Shown here: positions 11,813-21,801 of the stretch, piece by piece
Position numbering within the stretch: position 1 is the stretch's first letter
How the letters are laid out: the number at the start of each line of letters is the position of its first letter
Assembly (NCBI RefSeq): GCF_040802235.1
Contig: NC_133174.1
Coordinates: 135,585,213-135,649,212 of the forward strand
DNA from: Manis javanica
Taxonomy: Eukaryota > Chordata > Mammalia > Pholidota > Manidae
DNA length: 64,000 nt
Reading direction: 5' to 3'
Translations under genes and position numbers: made by a program
Notes under the pieces: model-generated
The model's database searches: none
Told to the model about the DNA's origin: nothing
The model's input: the letters and a program-made list of their open reading frames with translations, nothing else

Positions 11813-11892
11813 GAATGTAGTAACCACATCGTTTTTTCATGTGAAACCTTCGTAAGAGTGTATATCGATAATACCTTAAGAAAAAATGTAAA
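11813..11892 (+). mobile_element. Last ~80 bp of an L1 3' UTR with A-rich tail
   Basis: GAATATGGGTGAATGTAGTA through ATCGATAATACCTTAAG is the reverse complement of the L1 3' UTR seen at 5113-5190, followed by an A-rich tail. Only the extreme 3' end of L1 is present, fused to the CpG-rich block. Confidence 0.75.
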
Positions 11893-12538
11893 AACATTTA
11901 TAATACCCAAACAAACAAGCCTAGTTTGAAAGTAAATTTCCAGGGGCCATAAGGAAAAAAGAAATCAGAGCCAGAGCCGGGGTCACTGTCTCAGGTTTAG
12001 CATGGCAAGTCCTGCATCCAGGGAAACCCCTCACTTCTAGGCAACCAGGAGAGTGGCCATCCTTACCCAGGCTGACATACAATGGGCTTGGGGGCATTTC
12101 AGGTCAGATACGGACTCTAGGGCCTGAACCTAGCACTCTTAACTCTATTATTGGTCCCAATTATTTGTTAATTTTATTGAATTTTCTATGTAAATGTTAA
12201 TATTATATGCAAATGACAGAAGTTGCCTCTTTCAATCTTTGCAAGTAATTAATTTCTCTTAAATGATGTCTTTGGGTAGATCCTCTAGTATTGTGTTAAA
12301 TAGTGACATCAGTGCTTTTTTTTTTACCTTCTAAATTTTCTCCAATAAATATGTTCATTTTTGTTTCCTTTTGTAAGGTTGGGGGGAGTTCCCTTCTACT
12401 CCTAGTTTGCTAAGATTTCTTTAAATCGTAAATGGTTGTTGATACTTATCAACTGTTTTCTTCTACACCTTTTCAGAAAATCATGTAGTTTTTCTCCTTC
12501 AGCCCATTAATGGAATTATATTTGTATGCATTCCAACA

Positions 12539-12598
<60 letters not shown>

Positions 12599-12600
12599 AA
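12539..12600 (+). repeat. (AAAT)n microsatellite
   Basis: About 15 AAAT units in a row; likely polymorphic. Confidence 0.95.
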
Positions 12601-12655
12601 TAAACATCCTTGCACTCCTGAAACAAAGCCTACTTAATACATTCTTGGATTCAGT

Positions 12656-12671
12656 ACACACACACACACAC
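12656..12671 (+). repeat. Short (CA)n run
   Basis: About eight CA units. Confidence 0.85.
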
Positions 12672-13409
12672 GTAAGGTTTTATATTTATTTCCTTAAGTT
12701 AAATTAAGCGCTAATATTCTTTTCTTGCACTGTCTTCTGGTTGTGGTACCTACAGCATACCAGCTTCATAAAAGTGATGGGCAGGTTTTTCTACCCTACT
12801 TTCTGGAACAGTTTGTGTAACATTGGGGGTGTCCATTTTTGAAATTTCAGAAATATTCACCTTAAAAATTGGGGTCTGACCCTGAGGACAATGAAGGGGA
12901 AAGCAAATAGTGCAACTAGAAGCCCTTACCCTAACCACTCTGCCATCTTGTAGGCCCTGGCCATCTACATTTCCCTTCATATACTGCCTATTTGCAAAGG
13001 CCTTTGATAGATTTTTAGTTGTCACGTTTGACACTGAATTCCATTAACTTGCCTATCACTTTTTTGGCACTGTCATGGGTGAAGGTCAGGGGATCCATGT
13101 ATGATTACTTGGTTTGCCATATATAACTATCATCTGTAGGGTGGTTTCATGTGTACAACCTGTGCAGTCACACAGGGCCCAGCTCTTAGAAGGGTTCTCT
13201 ACTTGGTTTAATGTTCTGCTGATTAGTTTTCTTGAAATTCTTAATAATTTTGGAAGATGGAGCTTTGCATTTTCATTTTGCAATAGGCCCCAGACAGTAT
13301 ATAACCGGGCCTGCTACCACATGTGCTTGGGCCTTCACGCCCGAAACATTCCTCCCACCATGCGGTGATTACATAACAGAAGCCTGCTGACCCTTCTTAC
13401 CTTTTCTTT

Positions 13410-13640
13410 CCTGTCTTTTCCTGAAGTCCGGGCCAGGGCTCCTGCTATGTGCTCCCACAGAACTGGGCACTCCTCCTATCATAGCCGCATCGTTACTTCT
13501 TTATCTGGCTTCTCTTCAGCTGTACTGGGAGTTCCATGAAGGAAAGGCCAAGTCTACCTTGCTCATGACTGTGTCCCCAGCACATAGAAAGCACATAGCC
13601 CATAGCAGGTGTTCAATCAGTGTGTGTTGAAAGAATGAAC
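13410..13640 (+). repeat. L2 3' end
   Basis: GGGAGTTCCATGAAGGAAAG, then TGTCCCCAGCACATAGAAAG and the A-rich end with GAATGAAC follow the order of an L2 3' end. Confidence 0.55.
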
Positions 13641-14530
13641 AACAAGCTAAACTTGAGCCCTACACATTTCAAAAAGGAAAGCAATTCACAAAAAAAGATA
13701 TAACTTCTTTAAAAAAAACCAATGTATGTGTGCCACAGAATACAATTGTTTTCTTTAAAAAGTAAAGGAAACAAAAGATAACAATAGTGTTCAGCTCTGG
13801 CTGGTGGAATAATAGTTCACTTTTTTTCTTCTCCTACATAATCTTATTTACCAAATTTTCCATTATGAGTGTCTCATTTTACAGTGGAAAAAATGTTATA
13901 AAGTATAAAATAAAAGAACTGTACTACAAAATATTTTCACATCTTTTCTTCAAAATAAGCAGTGTGTGGTGAAATACGTTCTCCCGCTTTACCAAAAGGT
14001 GCATAACATGAAACTTGTGCCTTATTTAACATGAACAGAAGTGTATGTTGATGACATAACCCAAGTTGTATAAAATCGCACAACTGCCTGGGACCTGAAA
14101 GGCCACCAGTGCTTTTCATGTGGATTTTTAAATTCTGTAGGAAATATTTTTAATAATAAGAATTCACAATCTGCTTTGATGCAGAAAAACAGAACTATCA
14201 ACTTTATTTTATATTTGGAATTAAACACGACAGCAATAAGAACTTTTTTCCTTCTAAGACACTCCATCATGTTTAGATGACTGGGACAGTGTCCTCTGCT
14301 CTGAAGGATTTGCATTCTTCTCAGTAAGAAAATAATGCTACAGGAGAAAAGTAGAGTAGAGTTAACTTGAAAGGACTAGTTATACATACACCACACTTTG
14401 TTATAAAAAAAATGACCACAACAGAGTTCTCAAATTCTATATATTGACTGTTACGATTAACTCACATAAAGTAAACTTTCATGCCCCCTGAATGGCCCAT
14501 AGAAATCAAGTTCTGTTAGTCTAGTTACGT
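13641..14530. other. AT-rich spacer
   Basis: No gene or identifiable repeat seen; short open frames look random. Confidence 0.4.
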
Positions 14531-14534
14531 CATA

Positions 14535-14580
14535 TATGTGTATGTGTGTGTGTGTGCTTACATATGCACACATATGTACT
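14535..14580 (+). repeat. (TG)n-rich microsatellite
   Basis: Alternating purine-pyrimidine stretch with TG runs and TATG/CACA variants. Confidence 0.8.
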
Positions 14581-14744
14581 GCACTAAACCTGTACAAGTA
14601 TACAGGTATGTATAATATGCAAGTATGATGACATTTACATATGTATTACTATATAAATAATGCATGGCTTGTATACACATACATAAAACTTGAAATGAGA
14701 TGTTTTTTGTTGCTACTTCTGAGATGAGTCACTTTCCCTGTTCA

Positions 14745-14905
14745 CCTAGTCCAAACCTCTCAGTTTGCAGCTTGGTGCACTGAGGCCCAGTAGTTAAGGG
14801 ACTTGCCCAAGTTCCCACTGTAAATAATGGCAGAACTTGGACTACAGCCAGCGTCGCCTGATGCTAAGTTCAATGGCTGTTATTCTACTCTGCTTCTCTG
14901 TAACT
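14745..14905 (-). repeat. MIR-like SINE relic
   Basis: ACTGAGGCCCAGTAGTTAAG with GGACTTGCCCAAGTTCCCAC resembles the core of an antisense MIR. Confidence 0.55.
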
Positions 14906-14934
14906 GAGGCTGGAAATTAACACCTTAAATCTGA

Positions 14935-15115
14935 GTAACGCATCCCAATTTTCAAGGCATTTTGCACACATTACACTGCTCAAGCTACACACAAAATCTC
15001 AGCGGAGGGTATGAAGTTGCTGAAAGATTAAGTTCCCTGCCCATGGAAACACCACAGTTAATGGCCCGCGTATCCTGAGCCCCAGTCCAGTACTCTCTTC
15101 CCTGAAGTACACTTT
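14935..15115 (-). repeat. Second MIR-like relic
   Basis: The order of motifs (GCATTTTGCACACATTACAC, GATTAAGTTCCCTGCCCATG) is MIR-like; weak. Confidence 0.4.
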
Positions 15116-15439
15116 TTTTCTCACCGATCATTTCATTCTTACTTGGCCCTCGGTAATTATTTTATGAGGAGGAGGCCCAAGACAAGACTAGCGGATCTGT
15201 ACGCCTGTGCAAGGGAAGCCCAGACAGTCCCTGGGCTCCCCTCTCTCAACCTTTCCTACTACTGCACTGTGTAAGCCCGGAGAGCAGGGAGCTGAAATGA
15301 TAGCTCGGACCTCCGGATACAGAGTTGTCAGGCTGGGCACCGACGCAACCCAGCCCACCTCACTACTAGCCCTCTGCAGCGCCCCTTTCAACCAACTCCC
15401 AACCCGCCTTCCCCAACCCACGGAACTTCCTACCCCCCA

Positions 15440-15945
15440 ACACCCTCTCCAACGCCCCTTCCCCCCCCCGACCTCCACCCATCGAACTTCCCATTCCCCA
15501 GAACCCGCTCCCGCTTCACACCACCCAACCTCCTGCCCCCCAACTTCCCACACCTCACCTTACTGCACCCCTCCCCCACCTACCACCACCCCACCCCCAC
15601 ACCACCTCACTACCACACCTCTCCACTGCTACTTCCACCCCACATCTCCCACCACCACGCACCCACACTGGGCCCGAGCTTCCCCATCCACCGACTTCCC
15701 AACACCCCGCTCCCACACACCTTCATGTAAATGCGGTTTGGGAGCTTCGGGATGCTAAGAATCTATGCAGCTTGCCCTGACGTCCTTCACCTCACCCCAC
15801 AGCTCCCCCAAATTCCCACTCCCCCCCATCCCAACACCCACCACCCCAAATCCCCCCACGCACCCAACATCTGACCCCCCACATCCCCCCTTCTTCCCCC
15901 CACTGCCCCACCTCCCCCCATCCCACCACCACACCACGTCCACTA
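15440..15945 (+). repeat. C-rich, G-poor low-complexity tract
   Basis: About 500 bp dominated by C runs separated by A and T (CCCCCCCCGACCTCC, CCACCCCACCCCCAC). The minus strand is correspondingly G-run rich and could form quadruplexes. The long open frames here are composition artefacts. It lies directly upstream of the MAGE promoter. Confidence 0.85.
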
Positions 15946-15949
15946 AGGA

Positions 15950-16192
15950 CCTGGGGAGGCAGAGCCCTGGGCCTCGTGAGCCGCGGCAGGTGGGAGAAGG
16001 CGGGGTTTAAGGGAGGCCCAGGGGGCGGAGCGAGGAACGCCCGGAATCCTTGTGCGCTCCTCCTGGCAGCCTCCAGGGGGCGGTCTGACCCAGCATCCGG
16101 ATGTGACGTCATTAGCCTTCTGCCCGGGAGGCCTGAGGGACTGGACGGCCTCGGTGTCAGACGCCGGATTCAGGTCACCCGCAAGGGCCCAG
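15950..16192 (+). promoter_or_regulatory. MAGE promoter and presumed first noncoding exon
   Basis: CpG-rich block with a composite ETS/CRE site at 16097-16111. MAGEA genes have short noncoding 5' exons and ETS- and CpG-methylation-controlled promoters (family knowledge). A candidate splice donor, CAG followed by GTAGAA, falls at 16192/16193. The block is duplicated at about 20680-20916, which supports it as a unit. The start site itself cannot be fixed from sequence. Confidence 0.6.
16097..16111 (+). promoter_or_regulatory. Composite ETS/CRE element
   Basis: CCGGATGTGACGTCA joins an ETS-type core to a perfect palindromic CRE, TGACGTCA (16104-16111). The spacing is that of the known ETS-CREB composite motif. 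It is conserved exactly in the downstream duplicate at 20818-20832. Confidence 0.7.
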
Positions 16193-17067
16193 GTAGAACC
16201 CGGGGGAGGCCTGAGGGCCCCCGCCCAAGAATCCAGGGGGGCCATGGCATTGCTCAAAGAGGCCCTGGGAGGGTCCTCAGGCTGGGCACCGCCTCCCACA
16301 TGCCACACCCATGTCCCCACCCACCATTTTGAATTATGAGCGTGAAGGCCTTGGTCTGAGGAGGGAACCCAGGTGGGCTGGGGCGGGGGCCAGACACACC
16401 GGGAGTCAACAGGAGGCCAGGAGGGAGGGCCGAGGGCGCCCCCAGAACCCACCTCAGGCGCAGTCGTCTGCCCAGGGAACCCCCGGGTTGGTGACCCGTT
16501 GAGACGGCCGCAGACGACCCCCGGGGGTGTGTCAGGGCAGGGAGGGCCCTGGTCTGAGGGGACGGCGCCGGTCAACATTCAGAGGATCCCAGGCCCTGCC
16601 CGCGTTGGGGGTGAGGACCCTGAGGGAGGAGGGGAAGGGGCCCCAGACGAGCCGCCCCTGCCTGTCAGCCCTGACTTCCTCCTCCGGGCCTCAGAGGGAC
16701 TGGGGACTGGGACCGGCTTAAGGAGCAGGGCCGCCCTTGGGCAAGGGACCGCCCCTCCCGTCGGCACTGGGAGCCCCGAGCTGGGATGGCAGTTCTGGCA
16801 GCGAGGTGCCCCTCAGGCCCTCTTTCAGGGAATCCAGGAAGCGGCCGGTGAGGAAGGCCTCGGTGTGAGGCACGTGTCCTGAGGTCGCAGACCCGCAGAG
16901 GCCCAGGCCAAGCCAGGAGTCAAGGTGGGGCTCCCGACCTCGCCGTGTTCCCAGGGCTCTGCTACCCCACACAGCGGGTCCCCGTCGCCCAGGCCTCCGA
17001 CGCCCCCTGTCCCCCCGGGCGCCAGGGCCCGCAGCTCCCACCTCCTGCTGTTTCTCCTTCCCTCCAG
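16193..17067 (+). other. GC-rich 5' region/intron of the MAGE gene
   Basis: No protein supported. It contains one full ~200-bp unit and part of a second (anchors at 16348 and 16547) of the repeat amplified in the downstream copy. It ends at the polypyrimidine tract and AG acceptor at 17066-17067 before the coding exon. Confidence 0.6.
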
Positions 17068-17081
17068 CTGCTCAACAAGTC

Positions 17082-18173
17082 ATGGCTGGTCCTCCCCCGA
17101 AGCGACGGCGCTACCTGCCCGAGGAAGGCCTTCCGACCCTCACGGAGACCCAGGGCCTCGTGGGTGCACAGGACCCTGGGGCGACAGAGGAGGTTGCTTC
17201 CTCCTCCTCCTCCATGTGCTCCGCCTCCTCCCCCTCCTCCCCCTCTTGCTGTCCTGTTATCTCAAGCGGCGAGGAAGAGGTTTCTATGGTCTCACCAAGC
17301 CCGGGTCCGCTCCAGGGCCCTGAGCGTGCCTGCCCCTCCCCCACTGCCTCTGCCTCCGTGCCACCCACACAATCCGATGGTGGCTCCCGCAGAGCAGTGG
17401 AGGCGGGTCTGGGCACTTCACAGTTCCCTCCAGAAGGCAGATCCTTTCCCAGAATCGTGATTATCGACAAGGTAGCTCACCTGGTGGCCTTCCTGCTCCT
17501 CAAGTACCTTGCCGTGGAGCCGGCCACCACGAGGGCGGAGATGCTGGAGGTGCTGGGCCAGGATCACGAGGACTACTTCTCTCTGTTCTTCAGCTGCGTC
17601 TCCGACTGCTTGCAGCTGGCCTTTGGCATTAACATGGAGGAAATGGATCCCAGCGACCACTCCTACATCCTGGTCATAGCCCTGGACATTACCTACAGCG
17701 GGAAGCTGCGCAATGACGAAACCCTGCCCATGAGCAGCCTCCTGCTGTTGCTCCTGAGCATTATCTTCCTGGAGGGTGGCTCAGTCCCTGAGAAAAAGGT
17801 GTGGGAAACGCTGGGTGTCTTAGGGATATTTCCCGGGAGGGAGCACGTCATCTTCGGGGACCCCAGGGAGCTCATCGCCCAGGTCTGGGTACAGGAGCAG
17901 TACCTAGAGTACCAGCAGGTGCCCGACAGCGATCCCGCTCGCTTCCACCTGCTCTGGGGCCCCAGGGCACACGTGGAGACCAAAGCGGTGGAAGTCCTGG
18001 ACTTTTGGGCCAAGGTCAAAGATAGCACCGCTAATGCCTGTCTTACCTGGTATAAGGAGGATGTGGGAAATCAGGAAAGGCCAGGCCAGGGTAGCATTGT
18101 CGCCACAGACGATTCTGCCGCCAAGGCCAGTGCAAGTTCTAGTGGAACGTCCCCTGGCTTCTGCTCTGAGTGA
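17082..18173 (+). CDS. MAGE family protein, MAGEA type
   Basis: An intact 363-residue frame in one exon, as in MAGEA genes. The start ATG follows an AG acceptor at 17067 by 14 nt and has G at -3 and +4. Residues 5-10 (P-P-K-R-R-R) form a basic, nuclear-signal-like patch, followed by a Ser-rich stretch (about 39-57) coded by TCC repeats. The MAGE homology domain covers about 128-315. It contains V-A-H-L-V-A-F-L-L-L-K-Y, a W-E-T-L-G-V-L block, G-D-P-R-E-L-I-A-Q, Q-E-Q-Y-L-E-Y-Q-Q-V-P and L-W-G-P-R-A-H-V-E-T. MAGE proteins bind RING E3 ubiquitin ligases through this tandem winged-helix domain and alter their targets; MAGEA members are normally expressed in testis. At 363 residues it is longer than human MAGEA proteins (about 310-320), mainly at the N-terminus and C-terminal tail. 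The exact paralogue is not assigned. Confidence 0.93.
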   Translation: MAGPPPKRRRYLPEEGLPTLTETQGLVGAQDPGATEEVASSSSSMCSASSPSSPSCCPVISSGEEEVSMVSPSPGPLQGPERACPSPTASASVPPTQSDGGSRRAVEAGLGTSQFPPEGRSFPRIVIIDKVAHLVAFLLLKYLAVEPATTRAEMLEVLGQDHEDYFSLFFSCVSDCLQLAFGINMEEMDPSDHSYILVIALDITYSGKLRNDETLPMSSLLLLLLSIIFLEGGSVPEKKVWETLGVLGIFPGREHVIFGDPRELIAQVWVQEQYLEYQQVPDSDPARFHLLWGPRAHVETKAVEVLDFWAKVKDSTANACLTWYKEDVGNQERPGQGSIVATDDSAAKASASSSGTSPGFCSE

Positions 18174-18616
18174 CGTCAATGCACCCTGTCCCCTCTCTGT
18201 TGTCAAAGGCCAGTCAGTGAACGAAGCGGTGGAGGGCCAGGCCAGGGCAATTTATCTTTTGTTTTTGGCATTTTCAGATGTTACTTGTTTTAGAACATTT
18301 CTTACCATCAGAATTGAATTGTAGATTGACATTGCTCACATATTTATTGCTGTTTATCTGGTTGATTAGAAATAGCTTTGCTATTTTGTGAAACAAGATG
18401 GAAAACCTATCATACTCTTTGTAGCTTGTAACTTCCCATGACATTAGAATAAGAATTTCCTTGGGAATGGCAACAAATTTAGCAATGAAATAGAGAAATT
18501 AATTTAAATGGTTAATTTTTGTATTCTCTCATAATTATTAGTTAATAGTTGTATGAGAAAAGATATGTATCTAGATTTTCTTAGCTTGTTCAAATATGTA
18601 GAAGAAATTAAATAGT

Positions 18617-18622
18617 AATAAA
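18617..18622 (+). terminator. Polyadenylation signal of the MAGE gene
   Basis: AATAAA 444 bp after the stop codon. The following text (CCTGGCTCATTTACTCTCCC, then GGAAGGCCCTGTGTTAGCAG) resembles the 3' end region of human MAGEA genes, which supports both the signal and the family call. Confidence 0.7.
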
Positions 18623-18639
18623 TGACATTCCTGCTCCCT

Positions 18640-20577
18640 GGCTCATTTACTCTCCCAAACTCCCCGAGCCTCTGCTCACTGGAAGGCCCTGTGTTAGCAG
18701 TGGGCCACTGGGTAAGCAGGACACCCACCCCCCTCCACGCACCCACCTAAGAGTGATAGTCTTAAGAGCTGGTGTCCTGTGAGGAAGGTGGGAGGAACCT
18801 TTAGTAAAGGAAGGGGTGAGCAGGCACGGCTACAGGGGAGGGCGTGCAGCCCCCATGCCCTGAGCTGGGCCTTCTGCAGCTTCGGGTGCTGCCATTCTTC
18901 CTGTGGGATCCAGTGCAGTGAGGCTGGGTGGGGGCAGAGCCAGACCGGCAGATGGATAGCTTAGGGGTGAGAGGCAAGGCTGAAATGCAACGTTGCTCTG
19001 ATTAGTCCCTTTCAGGTCTCAGGAAAAGCTGGTGAGGTCTCCTCGGGGGCAGCAAGGGGGGTGCCCTGGGCTCTCGCCCCAGTGCCATTGAAGACAGCGT
19101 CCGCCACCCTAGGTGTCGCATAACCATCATCTGCAAGCATTTGCAGAGGCATAAGGGTCCCGCCCCTTGAAGTGATGCCCAGAAGTCAGTGCTGCGCCGT
19201 CTTCTCCCTGGCCTTGGAGGGCGAGTACTGAGTCCCTGGAAACGACACTGTTATCGGTGGCCCTGAGTTCCCTTTGACCCATGGTAAGCAAGGGTAGAGG
19301 TCCATGGGGATGAGATGAATCAAAATCGGTGATTTGAAGGAAGAGAAGCTGCCCAAGAGGGAAGAAGTGGGAGTCTGACTTCCGTTGTGGGAGCCTGTAG
19401 GATGTTGCTCCAGCTGGGGAGGCGACCCGGCCCCACAAAGTGAGTGAAATATCCTCTGGGAGGAAGGTGGGCAGAGCTGCAATTTGCGGTGAGTGCATGT
19501 TCAGTGGCCAGTTGAGCTGCAGCTTCCCCAAGGTGTCATGGGAAGAAATCCTTTCCCGAGGAGCAGGTGTTAGAGGCTGGGGTCCCAAGAAGACGAGAAA
19601 GCACCACCCCTCGGTAAAGAGCCCATCTGTGCCGGGGACCGTGTGTTCAGCTGGGGCACAAGTGTGTGTGCCCACAGCAGTGACTGTCAGGTTAAGAGTG
19701 TGACCTTGCGTGGAAAGCAGGGCCTGCTGAGCTATTGGAGGTTACTGCCCTGGGAAGTGCAATAGGGGCCATGGAGGGAAGGGAGTGTCCCCCCCTGCTG
19801 AGATGCAGACAATGATTTGAATCTTAGTTGTGAGCCTGGACTTCAAGGACTGCCACAGAAGGTTCGTGTGTGTGTCCTAACAAACGGGCACAGCTGCGTG
19901 TGCAGGGCATCTACTCTGCAATGGTGAATAGCATGGACATCACGTGCTCGTGCACATCCGTATAGACTCTCGCCTGGCCTCGCAGGGACACTGCACTGGC
20001 AGTCCGCTTGTACTTAGTGGGAGCCAGGTGACGACTCCTTGCCTCTCCAGTTTGAGCAGAAGTGTTGTCACAGCCCTCACTACAAGAGGCACCCCAGGGG
20101 CCATGCATTAATTCTCGGGCCATGAGGCCATGGAACACAGGGCCCACTGGTTCCCGCACGCCTGGGGCTGCAGTCGTGGCCATTGGACCCTTAGACGAGA
20201 CATGCTCTGCAGGGGTAGGTGCCTTCAACACAGGAGCCCCTGCACAGGAAGCTGGCTGCAAGGACTCCTTCAGTGTCCTGCCCCCTTCGGCTCCTGAGTT
20301 ACCGGGAGGCAGCTGGCTGGAATCAGAGTCCTGCTGCTCTGCAGCCCAGCCTTCCCGTGAACTTTCTATGCCTCCCTTTGCTGATCTGTCAACTGGGCAC
20401 AGGGACAGGTTGTAGTGCTGGTGCGATGTTACACGGGGTGTGCCCCATGCCTAACGCCTGGCCCACACCCACTGGTCTGTAGACACAGCTACTGATCCTG
20501 TGTGCCTCAGGCACTTCCTGGGTATGGTGAGGACTCAGCACCAGTGTGTATGTTCTGGACCCTGTGCCACCTCCCGC
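18640..20577. other. Intergenic spacer between the two MAGE 5' copies
   Basis: Moderate GC, no supported gene. Open frames on both strands show no recognisable domain. About 20340-20470 has weak MIR-like text. The spacer may be old MAGE flank, but I see no clear second coding exon. Confidence 0.45.
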
Positions 20578-20817
20578 CATGCACCCAACATTCAATCCCC
20601 CACATCTCCCTTTCTTCCCCCCACTGCCCCACCTCTCCACACCCCAGCACCATACCACGTCCACTAGGGACCTGGGGAGGCAGAGCCCTGGGCCTCGTGA
20701 GCCGCAGCAGGTGGGAGAAGGGGGGGCTTAAGGGAGGCCCAGGGGGAGGAGCGAGGAACGCCCGGAATCCTTGTGCGCTCCTCCTGGCAGCCTCCAGGGG
20801 GCGGTCTGACCCAGCAT

Positions 20818-20832
20818 CCGGATGTGACGTCA
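20818..20832 (+). promoter_or_regulatory. Composite ETS/CRE element in the duplicate
   Basis: The same 15 bases as 16097-16111, in a matching CpG-rich context. Confidence 0.65.
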
Positions 20833-21069
20833 TTAGTCTTCCCCCCTTGAGGCCTGAGGGACGGGACGGCCTCAGTGTTGGACGCCGGATTCAGGTCACC
20901 CGCAAGTATTCCAGGTAGAACCGCGGGGGAGGCCTGAGGGCCCCCGCCCAAGAATTCAGGGGGCCCATGTCATCGCTCAGAGAGGCCCTGGGAGGGTCCT
21001 CATGCTGGGCACTGCCACCCACATGCCATGCCCATGTCTCCGCCCGCCATTTTGAATCGTGAGCGTGAA

Positions 21070-21800
21070 GGCCTTGGTCTGAGGAGGGAACCCATGTGGG
21101 CCGAGGACGGGGGCATAGACCCACCGGGGGTCAACGGGAGGCCAGGAGGGAGGGCCGAGGGCACCCCCAGAAGCCACCATGGGCGCAGTCGTCTGCCCAG
21201 GGAACCCCCGGGTTGGTGGCCCGTTGAGACAGCCGCAGACGTCACCCGGGGGTGTGTCAAGGCAGGCAGGGCATTGGTCTGAGGAGGGAACCCAGGTGGG
21301 CCAAGGGTGGGGGCACAGACCCACCAGGGGTCAACGGGAGACCAGGAGGGAGGGCTGAGGGTGTCCTGGGAACCCACCGCGGGTGCAGCCGTCTGCTCAG
21401 TGCACGTCTGGTTTGGTGACCTGTTGAGACGGCCGCAGACGTCCCGCAGGGGTGTGTCAGGGCAGGGGGGGGTCTTGGTCTGAGGAGGGAACCCAGGTGG
21501 GCTGGGGGCGGGGGCACAGACCCGCCGGGGGTCAACGGGAGGCCAGGAGGAAGGGCCGCGGGCATCCCCGGAGCCCACCTCAGGCCCTGCCTTCCACCGC
21601 CCTGGGTACTCCTGGGCCTAGTGACCTGTTGAGACGGCCGCAGACGTCACCCAGGAGTGTCTCAGGGCAGGGAGGGCCTTGGTCTGAGGGGACAGGCCCC
21701 CATCAACATTCACAGGATCCCAGGCCGTGCCCACGTTGGGGGTGAGGACCCTGAGGGAGGAGGGGAAGGGGCCCCAGACGAGCCGCCCCTGCCTGTCAGC
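21070..21800 (+). repeat. ~200-bp tandem repeat, three full units
   Basis: The anchor TTGGTCTGAGG recurs near 21074, 21274, 21476 and 21681. A second anchor, GCCGCAGACG, recurs near 21233, 21432 and 21638. Spacing is about 200-205 bp, giving three full units plus a partial one, against one plus a partial one in the first MAGE copy. Confidence 0.85.
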
Positions 21801-21801
21801 C

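Larger units (their letters stand above)
12150..12720 (-). mobile_element. Old L1 reverse-transcriptase relic
   Basis: The minus strand resembles diverged L1 ORF2 (counterpart of the window's 200-500 region), interrupted by an AAAT microsatellite. Confidence 0.5.
20578..21801 (+). repeat. Duplicated MAGE promoter/5' region without coding exon
   Basis: Direct-orientation copy of about 15857-16669. Shared landmarks in the same order: the C-rich tract end, CCACGTCCACTA, GGGAGGCCCAGGGGG, the ETS/CRE site, the splice-donor region, the ~200-bp repeat units and GCCGCCCCTGCCTGTCAGCC. Homology stops at 21801, in the middle of the 5' region, and AT-rich DNA follows. The MAGE coding exon is not present downstream. 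The copy is longer than the original because of repeat amplification. Confidence 0.88.

Noticed and set aside
11445-11910. Overlapping open frames of 100-149 codons in the CpG-rich block
   Set aside because: High GC removes stop codons in all frames. The frames run through the L1 tail, and none resembles a known protein.
15207-15943. Long open frames on both strands in the C-rich tract
   Set aside because: The residues are dominated by P, T and H, or by G and W, and follow from base composition. No domain, no splice context.
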